Origin: Typhlomys cinereus
Lineage: Eukaryota > Chordata > Mammalia > Rodentia > Platacanthomyidae
Assembly (NCBI GenBank): GCA_023101885.1
Contig: JALPQD010000818.1
Span: forward strand, 454,001-518,000
Direction of reading: 5' to 3'
DNA length: 64,000 nt
Shown one piece after another: positions 45,698 through 56,772 of the stretch; within the stretch, counting starts at the first letter, position 1, and each line of letters begins with the position of its first letter. Below the pieces are notes generated by a model. That model ran no database searches and was not told where the DNA came from. It saw only the letters and a program-made list of their open reading frames with translations. A program made the translations under genes and the position numbers.

Positions 45698-45820
45698 CAG
45701 GAAAGACCAAGGATGCATGCTTTGCTACCTAAATTCCACATAGTAGTTCTAGGTAGAAAGAATCCTGAGAGGAGAAATAAAAAGCATCAAACTTGGAAAG
45801 GAACGAGTAAGATTATGTTT

Positions 45821-45832
45821 GTTGCAAATGAC
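45821..45832 (+). other. Mutated reverse-transcriptase catalytic box
   Basis: Four codons reading V-A-N-D in the frame of K-I-M-F-V-A-N-D-T-I. The family has an aromatic residue, A, D, D here. Confidence 0.6.
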
Positions 45833-45907
45833 ACAATCTCAGGTGTGGAAAACTCTAAATACTCTACCAAAGACAAGAGGAAAAATAACTACAGGATTTA
45901 ATAACAA

Positions 45908-46060
45908 ATTCAGCCAAGTGGTAACGTCTGTAATCACGGCACTCGGGAGGCAGCAGCAGAAAGATCTAGAGCTCAAGGTCATCTTTGCTACACATCAAGG
46001 TAGAGGCAAGTGCTGACTAAATGAGACCTTTCTTCAAAATACATACATACATATATATTA
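45908..46060 (+). mobile_element. B1-like SINE inserted in L1
   Basis: 'gtctgtaatcacggcactcg' then 'ggaggcagcagcagaaagat' and 'gagctcaaggtcatctttgc', ending in an AT-rich tail with (ACAT)n near 46040. It interrupts L1 between ORF2 and the 3' UTR. Confidence 0.65.
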
Positions 46061-46127
46061 TATATTATATATATGAAAACAATCCACATGTACATCAGCA
46101 GGTGAGAGAATAAACAAAGTATAAAGT

Positions 46128-46129
<2 letters not shown>

Positions 46130-46163
<34 letters not shown>
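46130..46163. repeat. (AC)17 microsatellite inside L1 3' UTR
   Basis: Uninterrupted AC run within the ancient L1 remnant. Confidence 0.95.
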
Positions 46164-46165
<2 letters not shown>

Positions 46166-46460
46166 GAACATATACACACACTGAAATAATACTCTATCCT
46201 AAGAGTGATATTCTGAAACGTATTGCAAATGGAAGGCCCTTGAAAGCATTATGCTCAGTGAGAGAACCCAGACCCAGTAAGACAAACACTATATGGGATA
46301 CTTAGAGCTGCATGGGATACTTAGAATAGACAGATTCATAAGACAGAAAGTAGAAGGAGGGGTACCAGGGATTGTGTGGAGGGGTAATAGAAAATGAGCA
46401 TGTTCACCTTTAGAATTATTCTCCCTTCTACCCCTAGAGGGAACCTTTAAAAATCAAAAT

Positions 46461-46790
46461 GTTAATTTCCTGCTCATGACCCTGCAGTGCATCAGTCCCC
46501 ATCAGCGTCCTCTGAGGTCCACAGCGGCTGAGAGAGAGCACAGGACAGGAGCCGCCCTTCCCCCCTCTGACCACAGCTCTGTGATCTCCTCGCTCTCGGC
46601 CGACAGCCTCTCCTCAGCCATGTCAGGCAAGATGTGTCATAGCCTGGCTCCAACGGAAAGCCTTTGCCCCCTCGCCTCCCCCTCCTTCCCTTCCTTCTGT
46701 TCCCCTCCTCTCCTCTCCCCTCTGTGGCCAACCCTCTGCACTGGGAGGTATTCAGAGGACATGCAACTCTGTTGCATCTAGCCTCATGTT
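46461..46790. other. Unassigned GC-richer stretch
   Basis: 46660-46735 is a C/T-rich tract that causes open frames on both strands. Nothing else recognised. Confidence 0.3.
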
Positions 46791-46796
46791 TCCATT

Positions 46797-46930
46797 CCTT
46801 CTCCTCCTGCTCCCCCTCCTCCTCCTGCTCCTTCCTCTTCCTCCTCTTTCTCCTTCCTCTTCCTCTTCCTCTTCTTCTTCTTCTTCTCTCTGTCTCTGTC
46901 TCTCTCTGTCTCTCTCTCTCTCTCTCTCTC
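46797..46930. repeat. (CCT)n / (CTT)n / (TC)n polypyrimidine tract
   Basis: Trinucleotide CTC/CTT-type runs grade into TCTCTC. It adjoins the antisense B1-ID element and is probably its A-rich tail, seen from the other strand. Confidence 0.9.
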
Positions 46931-47145
46931 CTTCAGACAGGATTTCACACAGTCCGTGCCAACCTCGAACTCTGTCGCTCAGGACCATCTTGTCCTCCTG
47001 GCCCTCACCTCCACCTCCTGAGTGCTGAGACCACAAGAGCCACCACATCTGGGTTACGCAGAGCTGAGTTTGGACCCAGGACCTTGTGCGTGCTAGGCAA
47101 GCACTCTGCCAGCTGGGCTGCACCCCAGGCCCTTTCTTCTAGTTT
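46931..47145 (-). mobile_element. B1-ID composite SINE, antisense
   Basis: 'ctcctgagtgctgagaccac' followed by AAGAGCCACCACATCTGG is antisense B1. It is joined to antisense ID ('gacccaggaccttgtgcgtg', then 'ctaggcaagcactctgccag' and 'ctgggctgcacccca'). Composite B1-ID elements are known in several rodent groups. Confidence 0.75.
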
Positions 47146-47535
47146 GAAGGATCCAAACAATTACATTGGACACTTCTAAATAATCCAAAATAATTGGGCC
47201 ATCCCAAGATCCTTAACTCGGTTATATCCTCCAAGTGCCTTTCACCACGTTAGACGGCAAATCTGAAAGTTTCGAGGATTGTAAATTGCAGTTACAGTGC
47301 AGGCAACTTCCTGGATCATTATCTTAGATTTACTCTTGAGTAGTACACATCTTGCATTTTACATTTATGACGGCAGCTAAATCTTATTTAAACAACAGTT
47401 CCAGCTGTTACTATTCTCATCCCTGCTTTAGAGCCAAAGAATCTGAGAGCTTCAGCCTGCCAGTCACCAGGGTCCCCGCGCCTCATCTGTGCACTGCAGT
47501 CCCCGGGGGCAAAGAAGAAAAGTGGTCATTTTTCA
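47146..47535. other. Unassigned stretch
   Basis: Nothing recognised. Confidence 0.3.
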
Positions 47536-47539
47536 AGAG

Positions 47540-47735
47540 GGCTTAAAAAAAACAAAAAGACAGGGTCTCATGGAGCCCAGGCTAGCTTCAAACTTGCCAT
47601 GTAGCCAAAGATACCCTTGAACTTCTGCTCACCTGCCGCCACCTTGAGAGTACTGGGGTTACAGGTATGTACCGCCATGCCGGGTTTATGAGGTGCAGTG
47701 CTAAGCATTGAACCTGGGGTTCCAGGCATGCTAAT
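47540..47735 (-). mobile_element. B1-ID composite SINE, antisense, diverged
   Basis: 'aaaaagacagggtctcatgg', 'gagtactggggttacaggta' and 'tgtaccgccatgccgggttt' are antisense B1; 'aagcattgaacctggggttc' followed by CAGGCATGCTAA is antisense ID. Confidence 0.65.
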
Positions 47736-48300
47736 AAGGGCCTGTGGGTAAGAGGTATTGGAGAAGTGGGGACAGGGGAGAAAAGTATCAAATCTTTCCC
47801 AGACCTGCAGATTTTTTTAGCAGAGATTTGATGGACAGTATAAGGCCCCTGTAATGAAGTCAGCCTGACTTTCCAGCACACATGCTTCCAGATCATTCTG
47901 TCATGTTGAAAGTCATTATCTGTAGCGCTCATCGTTATTATGTCAGCACTCTGACTGAAAGACCACAGAATGGAAGCTCTCTGGACACAAAAGATAGATG
48001 GGGAATGAATATAGAAATACATACTTTCCCTTGACCTAATTCTAAGGAGTGAGCTACTTATTGGCTACTTCAATAGAACACCCATTAAAATTCGTCTTCC
48101 TCAACAGACTCCTTCCATTTCTTTCTGCCCAGCCTGCCCTCTTATTCTAATTCACCTTTGTTTAATGCATGCAGACTTTGGCTGTGATGCTGCACAAATC
48201 AGATCAAAGGATGCCGCTATCCCTCACTTGGTGAGCTTTCCCAATGAGGGTACTTATCTCCTCTCCACAGAAATGCACCGTTAGTGTACTTGACTCTCTC
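47736..48300. other. Unassigned stretch
   Basis: Nothing recognised; ends in a CT-rich tract (48290-48330). Confidence 0.3.
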
Positions 48301-48515
48301 TCTCTCTCTCCTTCTCTCCCTCTTTTTCAGGGACCCTACCCTCTACCCGAGTGAGTGTGTGGGCCCTCCGATCACTGCTTAGGCAGGGTGGGCTGTCAGG
48401 TGTGCTATCCTATGGAGGGCTAGCATGGTTTTGCAGCATGACACTGCTTTTTCTGTGGACTTAGGCAAGCTTTATAGGAAGAACCACCTGATCACCATTT
48501 CCATGTCTCCACTCT

Positions 48516-48942
48516 TGTTGCAGTTTGCCTGCATGTAGCTGATAAATTCATGACCAAAGAGCTTAGGGGAACAAAGGGGCTTTATACTTTGTAATCATAG
48601 TTCTTAGTCCAGCTTTGCAGGAAAGCTCATACCAACACCGAAAGCCAAAGGAATTGGCCATATCAGAGTCACCAGATTTCAGAGAGGATCACAAACATCA
48701 CTTGCCAGAAAGCACACTGCCTCAAGTATAGCGGACTATGCCAGCTTCCCGAACCAGCTGCCCACATCTTCTCCACCTTTCCAGAGGATGGTCCCATCCA
48801 CCCTGTGCTGGGACTTCCCACATCAATTGGACAATTTCCTGCAGGTTTGTTCAAGGGCTTTCCTTCATTCTTCACAAATGTGTCCGGAAGCTCAGTCTTC
48901 AAATGCCAAGTTGACCTGACATCTATGTATCTAATCTGCACA
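48516..48942 (-). mobile_element. Solo LTR, antisense (recurrent MaLR-like family)
   Basis: Starts TGTTGCAGTTTGCCTGCATG, which parallels TGTTGTAGTCAGCCTGCATG of the copy at 61388, and contains 'cttagtccagctttgcagga' and 'aatgccaagttgacctgaca'. The right end is estimated and no duplication was found. Confidence 0.6.
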
Positions 48943-49139
48943 GCCCAAAGGAGAATTTGAGTTGAACAAATCATGAGGACAACACCCAGTCTCGGGTGCA
49001 GGGCTTCTGGAGTTTGAGAAATCACCGTGCATGATGGGAACATCCTTCCACTCCTGCTATGGAGTGAGTACCATTCTTGAAAATGGAGGCTAGTCACCCC
49101 GAATTCATGGGGAGAGGTCCCTCATGCATTTCTTTTTTC
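48943..49139. other. Unassigned stretch
   Basis: Nothing recognised. Confidence 0.3.
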
Positions 49140-49212
49140 TTTTCTTTATTCTTCTTTTCCTAACAAATACCCATACATATGGGATCAAACCCAGGGCTTC
49201 GGGCATGCTAGG
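49140..49212 (-). mobile_element. ID SINE, antisense, left part (split by an LTR)
   Basis: T-rich tail, then 'gggatcaaacccagggcttc' and GGGCATGCTAGG. The other half, CAAGCACTCTACCAATTGAG with CCACATCCCCGCC, is at 49613-49650. Confidence 0.75.
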
Positions 49213-49607
49213 TGTGTGTCATTTCCTGTTGCTCAATGAATACAGCAAGTGACTTAAGGAACAGGACGGGGTTTATTCTTGCTTACGACTCTCCACTACA
49301 ATTCCTAGTCCAGCTTGGCAGGAGAGCTCATACTAATACCAGTAGCTGAAGGAGCTGGCCACATCACATTCACAGAAAGAGCTGAGACCAGAATGCCTGC
49401 GTGCCAATATGCCCACATATGCCAAAAGACTGAGCAGGCTCTCTCTGTGTATTATTCGTCTTCCCAGGGGACGGGTCCCATCCACCACAGACTGTCAGAT
49501 GATCCCTCGCAGGCTTGCTCAGGCTTGCCGCAGCGACTAATTCTTCACACATGTGCCCAAAGTTCAGCCCTCAGTTGTCCAGCTGCCTCCTGTCCGTCGC
49601 TAGCACA
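49213..49607 (-). mobile_element. Solo LTR, antisense, inserted in an ID SINE
   Basis: 395 bp, TGTGTGTCAT to GCTAGCACA, with CTAGG (49208-49212) and CCAGG (49608-49612) as a 5-bp duplication with one mismatch. Internal text 'ctagtccagcttggcaggag' and 'agctggccacatcacattca' ties it to the family at 31138, 41777, 48516, 57345 and 61388. Confidence 0.7.
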
Positions 49608-49612
49608 CCAGG

Positions 49613-49650
49613 CAAGCACTCTACCAATTGAGCCACATCCCCGCCTCTTT
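49613..49650 (-). mobile_element. ID SINE, antisense, right part
   Basis: Remaining head of the ID element split by the LTR, ending ACATCCCCGCC. Confidence 0.7.
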
Positions 49651-52560
49651 CCATACATTTTTGTGGGGACTAAGAAAGGACGTCCTCCCTAGTGTCCTCA
49701 TGGAAGGACAACTTGCAGTTTCCTGGCTACAGCCGGAGAGACAGAGCTAGCTCAGAACGGCCCAGACTGCCCCTTCCTTGACCATCCATGGCACCCTGAG
49801 ACTCTTAAATAGAAGGAAACATTGGACTTGCCCCATCTCATCCCACTGCAGACTTGGAGTTGGAAGCTTTCCAAGTTTGACTCCGACCAAAGGACAAACA
49901 CTAAACAAAGGCTCTGAAAGTCTCTGCTTTCAGATCTGAGGAAAAGTTTCATCTTAACCAAAATCCAAAGTAGGGATGCTCCCTCAGGGGTGTCTTCAAA
50001 AAGCCTAGACAGGAGGTCACAGCCGCTGGAAGACAAGGGTAGGTCCCTGTTTCTCTTATCTGGGTCCCCGAATGGAAAGAGTAGGAAGAGAAGGAAACTG
50101 CTTCCGGGAGCCTGTGTTTCACAGGATGCATCTCTGCCCCATAGAGTCCCCTGGGGAGTCAGGAGCAGGCTGCTTCTATTAGCGTCTGTTGGTTAATTCG
50201 TCTCAGAGATTCCCTCCTAGAGGGCTAGCTGATAAAAAAGGCTTTGAACTTCTCATTCTTAATCCATATCAGTTCCCATGGAGACCAGAGTAAAGTCACT
50301 GGGGTAAGGGAATGGGGAGCTTTCTTACAAAAGCCACAGGGGCATCCTTGGGCCTGGCAGGTGCAGCTAGCTGCCTCCGTCTCCCTGCCGTTTTTCACAG
50401 CTTTCACTTGTGCCCAACTGGATACCTGGCACTGTGTGGGAAACTTGAGAATGCAGACGTCACCCAAGCCAGTCAGGGCCCGTGATGTGTTTGTGGACCT
50501 GGTGCCCCAGGGTACAGGGAAGAGAATGCCCAAGTGCTCGCACGTGCGCTTCCTTGTCCCGTGAGACTTGTGAAATCCAAGCACAGAGGTACCGTCCTTC
50601 AGAGTTTCAAGATGGCAACAACAAAGCTCTAAACTCCATGCAGAGAGTTCTTGAGAGCACAGGGTCCTACGTGGCCACAGGGGCCACGTCTCTCCCTTCT
50701 GCAGCTGCTTTATCCAAGCAATGCTGGAGGAAACGTCTAAGTTCCCTCTGCTGTAAAATGAGGGCCTAGGGTTTGCTCCAAGGTGACTTTCCATAGGAAA
50801 TGCCAAGCTTTGCTTTGACGACCCAAGAAATGATCCACTTGGCTCAGCACCGGGGAAGACTCAGACCGGACTGGTCTTCGGCAGCTGGACATCGAAGCCC
50901 TTGCGCATTCTCTTCCCCATACAATCCTAGTACGGTTTCATTTTGCAAAACTGCCCAACAGAGATGTCTCTGGAATATTTATTTAAACATCAGGAGCATG
51001 ATCTTCTGATGAGAAGACTCTTGCAGTGAACCATAGGAAATGCTTAACAAATATCCATTTGAACTAAAGCTGACAGCTCATCTAAGCAAGAGACCCCCTA
51101 ACCCTTCTCACATCATAAGCCCACCACCACCACCACCACCACTCATAAGCTATGTGATATGAGCGTGGTATAAACAGGCAGACACAGAGTAGACCAGCCT
51201 CAAAGGCAAAGATGAGGACGCCTGGTTACTGGGACTGTAAGAAGATGCCTGTCTGAAGAGATACATGCTCATCGGTTTCCCGATACTGTACTGAAAGACC
51301 TGAGATGATCGACTTGCAGAGAGAAGAGGTTTATGTTGGCTACAGTTTTAGAGTTTCAGCTGATGGTAACTGGCCCATTGCTTTAGGTCTGGGGTGAGGC
51401 AGGGAGCACAGCATAGCAGGGAGCGTCTGGCAGGGCAAGCTGTTCACTGGATGGTACCTCATGCTCACCTCATCCCTCTTCATGGATCTACCCCAGTGAC
51501 CTGAGATCTCTCAGTAGGCCCTGCCTTAAAGTTTCTACCGCGTCCCATAGTGACGAGCTGGGAACCAAACGTGCATAACACCGGGCATGTGTCCTTCCCA
51601 TGAACCAGCATAAACCCAGACTTACATGCAGGAAACAGAAGTGGGAGCTGTAGGAATTGATCAGGCATCGGGTCAGAGGGAGCCTAGAATGTCCTCCATC
51701 ATCCAAGCCAATTTTATTGTAGCATACATCAGTATTTATAGGAAAACAAGAGCAGGAACAAATTCTTTACAGGATTCTGTGGCTAATCTGAAGAAAAAGA
51801 TGCTGTTTGGAAGAAAATGTGCTGCCTGCCCCAGAGTGCATGGTGCGAACCGAGGATTAAGTAGGTGGGGAATCATACAAAAATGGCAAATACGGGAAGA
51901 GCAGACTTTCCTGGTAAATGTGTGCATGTGTGCGCGTATACTCATGAACATTGTGGGGATAATAGTTACCAAAGGCCACATTACCTGGTAGGACTCTAAC
52001 AATGCTCTGACCTTTGGCATTGATTCCTTGGGCGCCTCTGTACTTTTTCTTACAAAAGAGCAAATCCAAGATTTACTGTCAAGATTACAGCTGTGGTAGT
52101 TTCAGTAATTTATACTTACAAGGTTAAACCTTCATTCAGCTAACGCCTGGCCAAGAGCTGAAATTTATAGACAACAGACACAGAGGGGAAAAAATAGTTT
52201 CTTTTTTGTAGCTTTTTATGATTTCGACCAAAAGGATAAAAGTTATTATCTCGGTAAATTTCTGCAGTTTGGTTTTAAAATATTAACTAAACAGCATGAA
52301 TTTACAAATACTGACTTTGGCAGGAGCTTCCACAGACATGGCAGATTTTTAAAATCTGCTGATTTCTCTGTGGCTTCATTCTCTGGGCGTATAATGGCAC
52401 GTGGTGGCATTTCTGGGTTGCAGCAGCAATCGAAATCTCTAAAATAGTTCAAGTTTCAGGTGTCCTGGCAGCGAGAGCAGGTTTATTTTGCACGCCCGTG
52501 TTTAGGATTTCATCTTCTCTTTACCTGCTTCCCGGCCCCAGTCTCTGCTTTCTGGACAAG
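49651..52560. other. Long unassigned stretch
   Basis: Nearly 3 kb with no named retroelement, the longest repeat-poor stretch here. Contains an ACC trinucleotide run at 51121-51143. Open frames up to 193 codons (50225-50806 on the minus strand) exist, but the opposite strand is also open there and I recognise no protein family or splice boundaries. Confidence 0.3.
51121..51143. repeat. (ACC)7 trinucleotide repeat
   Basis: Perfect CCA/ACC run of about 23 bp. Confidence 0.95.
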
Positions 52561-52564
52561 TCCT

Positions 52565-52690
52565 TTATTGTTTTAACAAATACACACTGAGCGTGTATAT
52601 CTGGGTGGCAAATGATATTTTAGACACTGCAGGGCCATACATGGAAGAGCAAAACCAAATCAGCTGCCTTCAGTCAGGAGAGGCAGAGTA
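52565..52690. mobile_element. Probable ancient MIR/L2-like fragment
   Basis: 'aacaaatacacactgagcgt' followed by 'gacactgcagggccatacat' and 'gaagagcaaaaccaaatcag' resembles the widespread pattern 'aatatttattgagcgcctac...cactgggatac...gaacaaaacag'. Weak. Confidence 0.3.
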
Positions 52691-52892
52691 AGTAAAGAAA
52701 TCGGTGCATTTGAAATGGTCATAAATCCTACAGGGATAGTAACACAGGGTGCTGGAACAGTGATTCTAAAAATGTTCAAATGATAATGTGCAGAGAAATT
52801 CATGATGTTTGCAGATGCCTGAGCAGGTGAACACAAGCTAAAGTGGCTGAAGGATTCAGGATGCCCTCTGCTTTCCCCTGGGTGGAGGGTCG

Positions 52893-53257
52893 TGTCATGA
52901 TTCAAATATGAGCTCCTGCCTGCGGCAGGCTCCTGTGTTTGCATCTTTAGCCGACGTTGGTGTTTGGGAAGATCGCCGGCGCATAAGCGGTGGAGGAGCC
53001 TCGGTGGAGGAAGACTCGCTGCAGGAGGCGGGGCCGTGAGGTTGGGTAGCCCCGCCCTGCTGGCCGCTGGCTCCTGGCTGTGTCTCCCTCCTTGATGAGG
53101 GCTGTGACCTGAGCTGCCCCGGCTTCTGCTGCCCACCATGCCTTCTCCACCACAATGGACTATTTCCCCTCTGGAACCGTAAGCCAAATAAACCTCTATT
53201 TCTCTGCCTGAGTACAAGTGTTGTGTCCCAGCAACAGAAAGCAACGGGACTGCCACA
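52893..53257 (+). mobile_element. Solo LTR, MaLR-like (same family as 5830-6159)
   Basis: Shares with the 5830 copy the TGTCATGATTCAAAT-type start, 'ggaggagcctcggtggagga', and 'accatgccttctccaccaca', 'ctctggaaccgtaagccaaa' with the AATAAA signal near 53188. Longer and more CpG-rich (52970-53060) than the other copy. No duplication found, so the ends are estimates. Confidence 0.6.
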
Positions 53258-54295
53258 AGGATTGGAAAAAAAAAATCTTTTAAGCCAATTGCAACACACA
53301 GTGCACTGAGGCACATGCCTTGACCGATGCTTTAAGCAATTGAGAGTGACTAAGGTGGGGAACAGTGCTCTCTTAGGAATACCCAGACTATTCTGAGTTG
53401 AACTAAGATGTGACTGATGAGAGGGAGCTTGTCAAAATTCAATCGGGGAAAGTGCATCCCTGGCAAAGAAAGCAGTACATGCAAAGGCCCTGGGGTATTA
53501 AAGTTTCATATGTTGGAAAATGGAAATCCAATGACTCTGGAAGACAGCTAAGGACAAGAGAGAGAGAACAAAAGAAGAGAGGCAAAGGGTGTTCAGAGAG
53601 CAGCTCATCAGGATCCTGTACATTGCACAGGTGGGGGGAGGATCGTGATTAATTTACATGTTTGGCTGCAGTGTGGAGACTAAATTGAAGACCACCGAAA
53701 GCAGAAGCTGGGAGACCACAGAAAAAGTGAAAAAGAATGTTTATCAAGCCACGTGGCCTGGTTTTTCATCCTGCCTTCTCTGCAAAGCCTGTCCACATCC
53801 TCTAACGTCCATTTGAATGTTTTGTAATCTGAAGAATGGGGTTAGGGACAATTGAAATAGCTGTAAGAGATAAGAGCCATAAGAGGATTGAATGAAATCA
53901 CACAAGCGGGACAGCGGGACAGCACTGGAAAGTGAAAACGTCTGTGGCTCTAAAGACAATGCACAAAACCACATGAGACAGTGCATCTAACACCAGCCTT
54001 ATTCTGTCCCCTCTGTTCATTCATTCTTTTGGAGCAGCCATGATGGACCATAATAGGAAATACACGGTGTGTAGGATTGTACTGAAATACACAGTCAAAA
54101 CAGAGTCCCAGTTTGTATGACATGAAGTACATCTCTGTGGAGCTTAGAATGTGGTGATCTGTTCTCCATATAGAGATTACTTGAAAAGTACTAAAACATC
54201 ATTCTTCACATGCATGTACACATGCATACTTCATGTACACATGTAATGCATACAGAAATGTCTTAAGCATTAAAGTCACTATTTCAATTGAGTTG
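53258..54295. other. Unassigned stretch
   Basis: Nothing recognised beyond an A10 run after the LTR. Confidence 0.3.
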
Positions 54296-54297
54296 AA

Positions 54298-54568
54298 TTC
54301 AGAGACCCTGTTAATAAAGTGCTTGCCTAGCAAACAATAGGACTGAGTTGGATTCTACAAGACCCATATTTTAAAAAAAACAAACAGATTTTTGTGATAT
54401 GCACTTGTAATTCCAGCACTAGAGAGATAGGGAAACTGTATCTCCAGGCTTGCTGGCTGGAGACTGGTCTACCGTGTGAGTCCCAGGACAACAAGAGGCC
54501 GCCTATCAAAAAATGAGGTAGGCAGCACCTGAAGAATGACAGCCAGGGTCATCCTCTTGTCGTCAAGA
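54298..54568 (+). mobile_element. B4-like SINE
   Basis: 'taataaagtgcttgcctagc' head text, 'ttgtaattccagcactagag' B1-like middle and 'caggcttgctggctggagac'. It leads directly into the CA-rich minisatellite, which probably grew from its tail. Confidence 0.6.
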
Positions 54569-55035
54569 CACACACACACACACACACATACACACACACA
54601 CCTGCATGCGCACCCATATACCAACAAGCACACAACACATACATACACACACAGCTACATGAGCACCCAACACAGACATACACACACAGGCAGGCACCTT
54701 CATGTGAAACCATACACAGACACACAGACACACACACCTGCATGTGCACCCATACATGCCCACACACACACTTGCATGCACACCCATACACAGACACGCA
54801 CACAAACACACACATACACACGCAGCTGCGTGAGCATCCAACGCAGACACACAAGCATGCACCTTCATGTGCACCCATGTACACTGACAGACATACACAC
54901 ATACACACACATACACTTGCCTGTGCAGCCATAAGTAGACAGACACACGCACACACAAACCTGCATGTGCGCCCACATCCAGACATATAATACACACATC
55001 TGAGTGTGTGCCCATACACACACACACCTACACAT
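54568..55035. repeat. CA-rich minisatellite with higher-order period
   Basis: About 11 units of 30-45 bp, each a CA run plus a core of the type CCTGCATGTGCACCCATAC. Five successive units appear to repeat as a block: AGCTACATGAGCACCCAACA at 54653 recurs as AGCTGCGTGAGCATCCAACG at 54824, and CACCTTCATGTG recurs at 54695 and 54860, a period of about 165-171 bp. The minus-strand 215-codon open frame is a product of the repeat. Confidence 0.85.
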
Positions 55036-55039
55036 GTCC

Positions 55040-56130
55040 CCATATGTACACCAAATAGAAAGAATTCAGATGAATTCAGAATTCTATCGAGAGAAGGGAA
55101 TGGTTTATGTCGATTAATTGGTACAAGGCAGTAGATAGTTCTGATGGGTGTTGGCGTGGGTGACTGTGAATAGTAGCTGCGTATTCCACATCTCAAAAGC
55201 TAAAAGAAAGGATTTGAACATTACTATAGAGAAGTGATAAATATTTGAGAACATAACTATGCTTAATCTGGTCACGCAATGTATGTATGCAACAACATAT
55301 CATGTGCTAGCCCACTCAAGAACAAACTTTTACTGACTTGTGCATCAAAAATATTAACTTAAAAAAATCAGATAATTGACCAATAGCCTAAACCTACCCG
55401 TGGAAGGAAATAATCAAAATAATAAAAAAAAAGTCCATGACATCCTCTTGTTGTGCCATCAAAGCATCCGAAGGGTCTCATACCTGCCTGTGAATTCGCT
55501 CCACCAAATGGAAGAGAGCACCTGCTCTGTTCAGCGCCCTCTTGTGTAACTCGGACCACCCTGTGATGTATTCCCCTCCCCCACTGCAAAGATGGAGCAC
55601 CCAAGGTTTCCAGGAGACACAGCACTACACGAGCATCCTAGTTGATGGTAAGTCACACGGAGAGTACCCAGCACCACCTCCACCTCCGTCCCTAGGCACC
55701 TGCTGCTTCCACCTCCAGCTGCTGGGAGGAGGAGGCAGACGCAGGTTAGGACTGAAGAACTGAATACTCACACGAAGGAAAAAGCCCAGAGCAGGAGAAA
55801 ACCAGGATCAAATGGTTAGTCTGTGAAAAGTGTATTATTTCTTCTCCAATGCAGAGGTAACTGAAAGAATCTAAAACTGAAACAGACACTGGATAGGCTA
55901 TTAAAGCAATGGAATTCCCTTTCTATTTCTCTCACTCTCATTCCCAAGTGAACAGGCACGTGAGTAGCTTAGCAACGCAACCCAGGACAGGTGAGTTTGA
56001 CAAGGTGGGTGGATGCTAACACAGCTCTCTTAAGGTGAGAGGACTCACAGCACAAACTGCACTCCAAGGCACAGTGGCAGATTCACTCTCAACTCCTCGC
56101 TTTCACATATATCCTGAGTGAGACTCGCAG
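55040..56130. other. Unassigned stretch
   Basis: Nothing recognised. Confidence 0.3.
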
Positions 56131-56135
56131 CAATC

Positions 56136-56166
56136 ATCATCATCATTATCATCATCATCATCATCC
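56136..56166. repeat. (ATC)10 trinucleotide repeat
   Basis: ATC run with one ATT interruption. Confidence 0.95.
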
Positions 56167-56696
56167 TTCAGCTACTGACCCAGTCCAAACTCACTCGTGT
56201 GAAGAAGCAACTGGCCAAGAGAAAGCAGTCCATTGCTCGTCCTGACTCTGCCACAAAACTGTGTTGAAGGATGGGGAGAGATTCTCCTTCCACAGCCTGC
56301 TGCCTCGCCCGGCCACATTCACATCCCTCTCCTGGGCCCAGGAAGTCTAGCTGCAACTGGATCACAGGGAAAGCGCACAGATGCATTCAATCAGAGGCAT
56401 CGCAGACTTCCCACAGTCTAGAGCAAGCGTCTCATTTGTAGGGGTCACTCCTGGTGAGCATGTGCTGCGCCTCACAACCTAAGTGTGACCCTGCACACAT
56501 TGCTGCGTGAACACTTTTCCCAGGGACACGCTACACACCCGTCTTCCTGTCCCAGATTGGAGTTCCACCACTGTTCAAAGTCGAAATTATGCCAAGTTCT
56601 GAGTCAGTTTATTGGGGTCACTTACAGGAGCAGGGAGGACCCAGCATGGGTGACAGCTTCTCTGCGGCCGCCAAGATGATACACACTATGCTTCAT
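56167..56696. other. Unassigned stretch
   Basis: Nothing recognised. Contains a NotI-like GCGGCCGC at 56664-56671, unusual only because CpG is rare here. Confidence 0.3.
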
Positions 56697-56707
56697 CGAG
56701 TTGTCTT

Positions 56708-56722
56708 ATTTTTGTTTTATTT

Positions 56723-56772
<50 letters not shown>

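Larger units (their letters stand above)
44020..46460 (+). mobile_element. Ancient L1 remnant, ORF2 to 3' UTR, with nested SINEs
   Basis: The text follows mammalian L1 ORF2 in order: 'caagtcaataacctaactcc' (44052), 'gcagaaataaaaagggtcat' (44549), 'accagcactatcctgatacc' (44848), the reverse-transcriptase catalytic region (45811-45860) and the 3' UTR ('aatccacatgtacatcagca' at 46080, then 'agacagaaagtagaaggagg' at 46341). In the catalytic box, codons at 45821-45832 read V-A-N-D instead of the expected F/Y-A-D-D, so the first aspartate is lost. Frameshifts are frequent. Four younger SINEs interrupt it (44094, 44432, 45390, 45908). Reverse transcription by this copy is not possible. Confidence 0.8.

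Noticed and set aside
50225..50806. 193-codon minus-strand open frame in repeat-poor DNA
   Set aside because: The plus strand is also open over most of it, there are no splice-bounded segments, and the protein is not recognisable. Kept only as a note in the unassigned stretch.
52660..53316. 218-codon open frame on the minus strand
   Set aside because: Crosses an LTR on the opposite strand; explained by its GC-rich composition.
54549..55196. 215-codon open frame on the minus strand, cysteine/valine-rich
   Set aside because: It is produced by the CA-rich minisatellite (VCVCMC-type translation); the opposite strand is open too.
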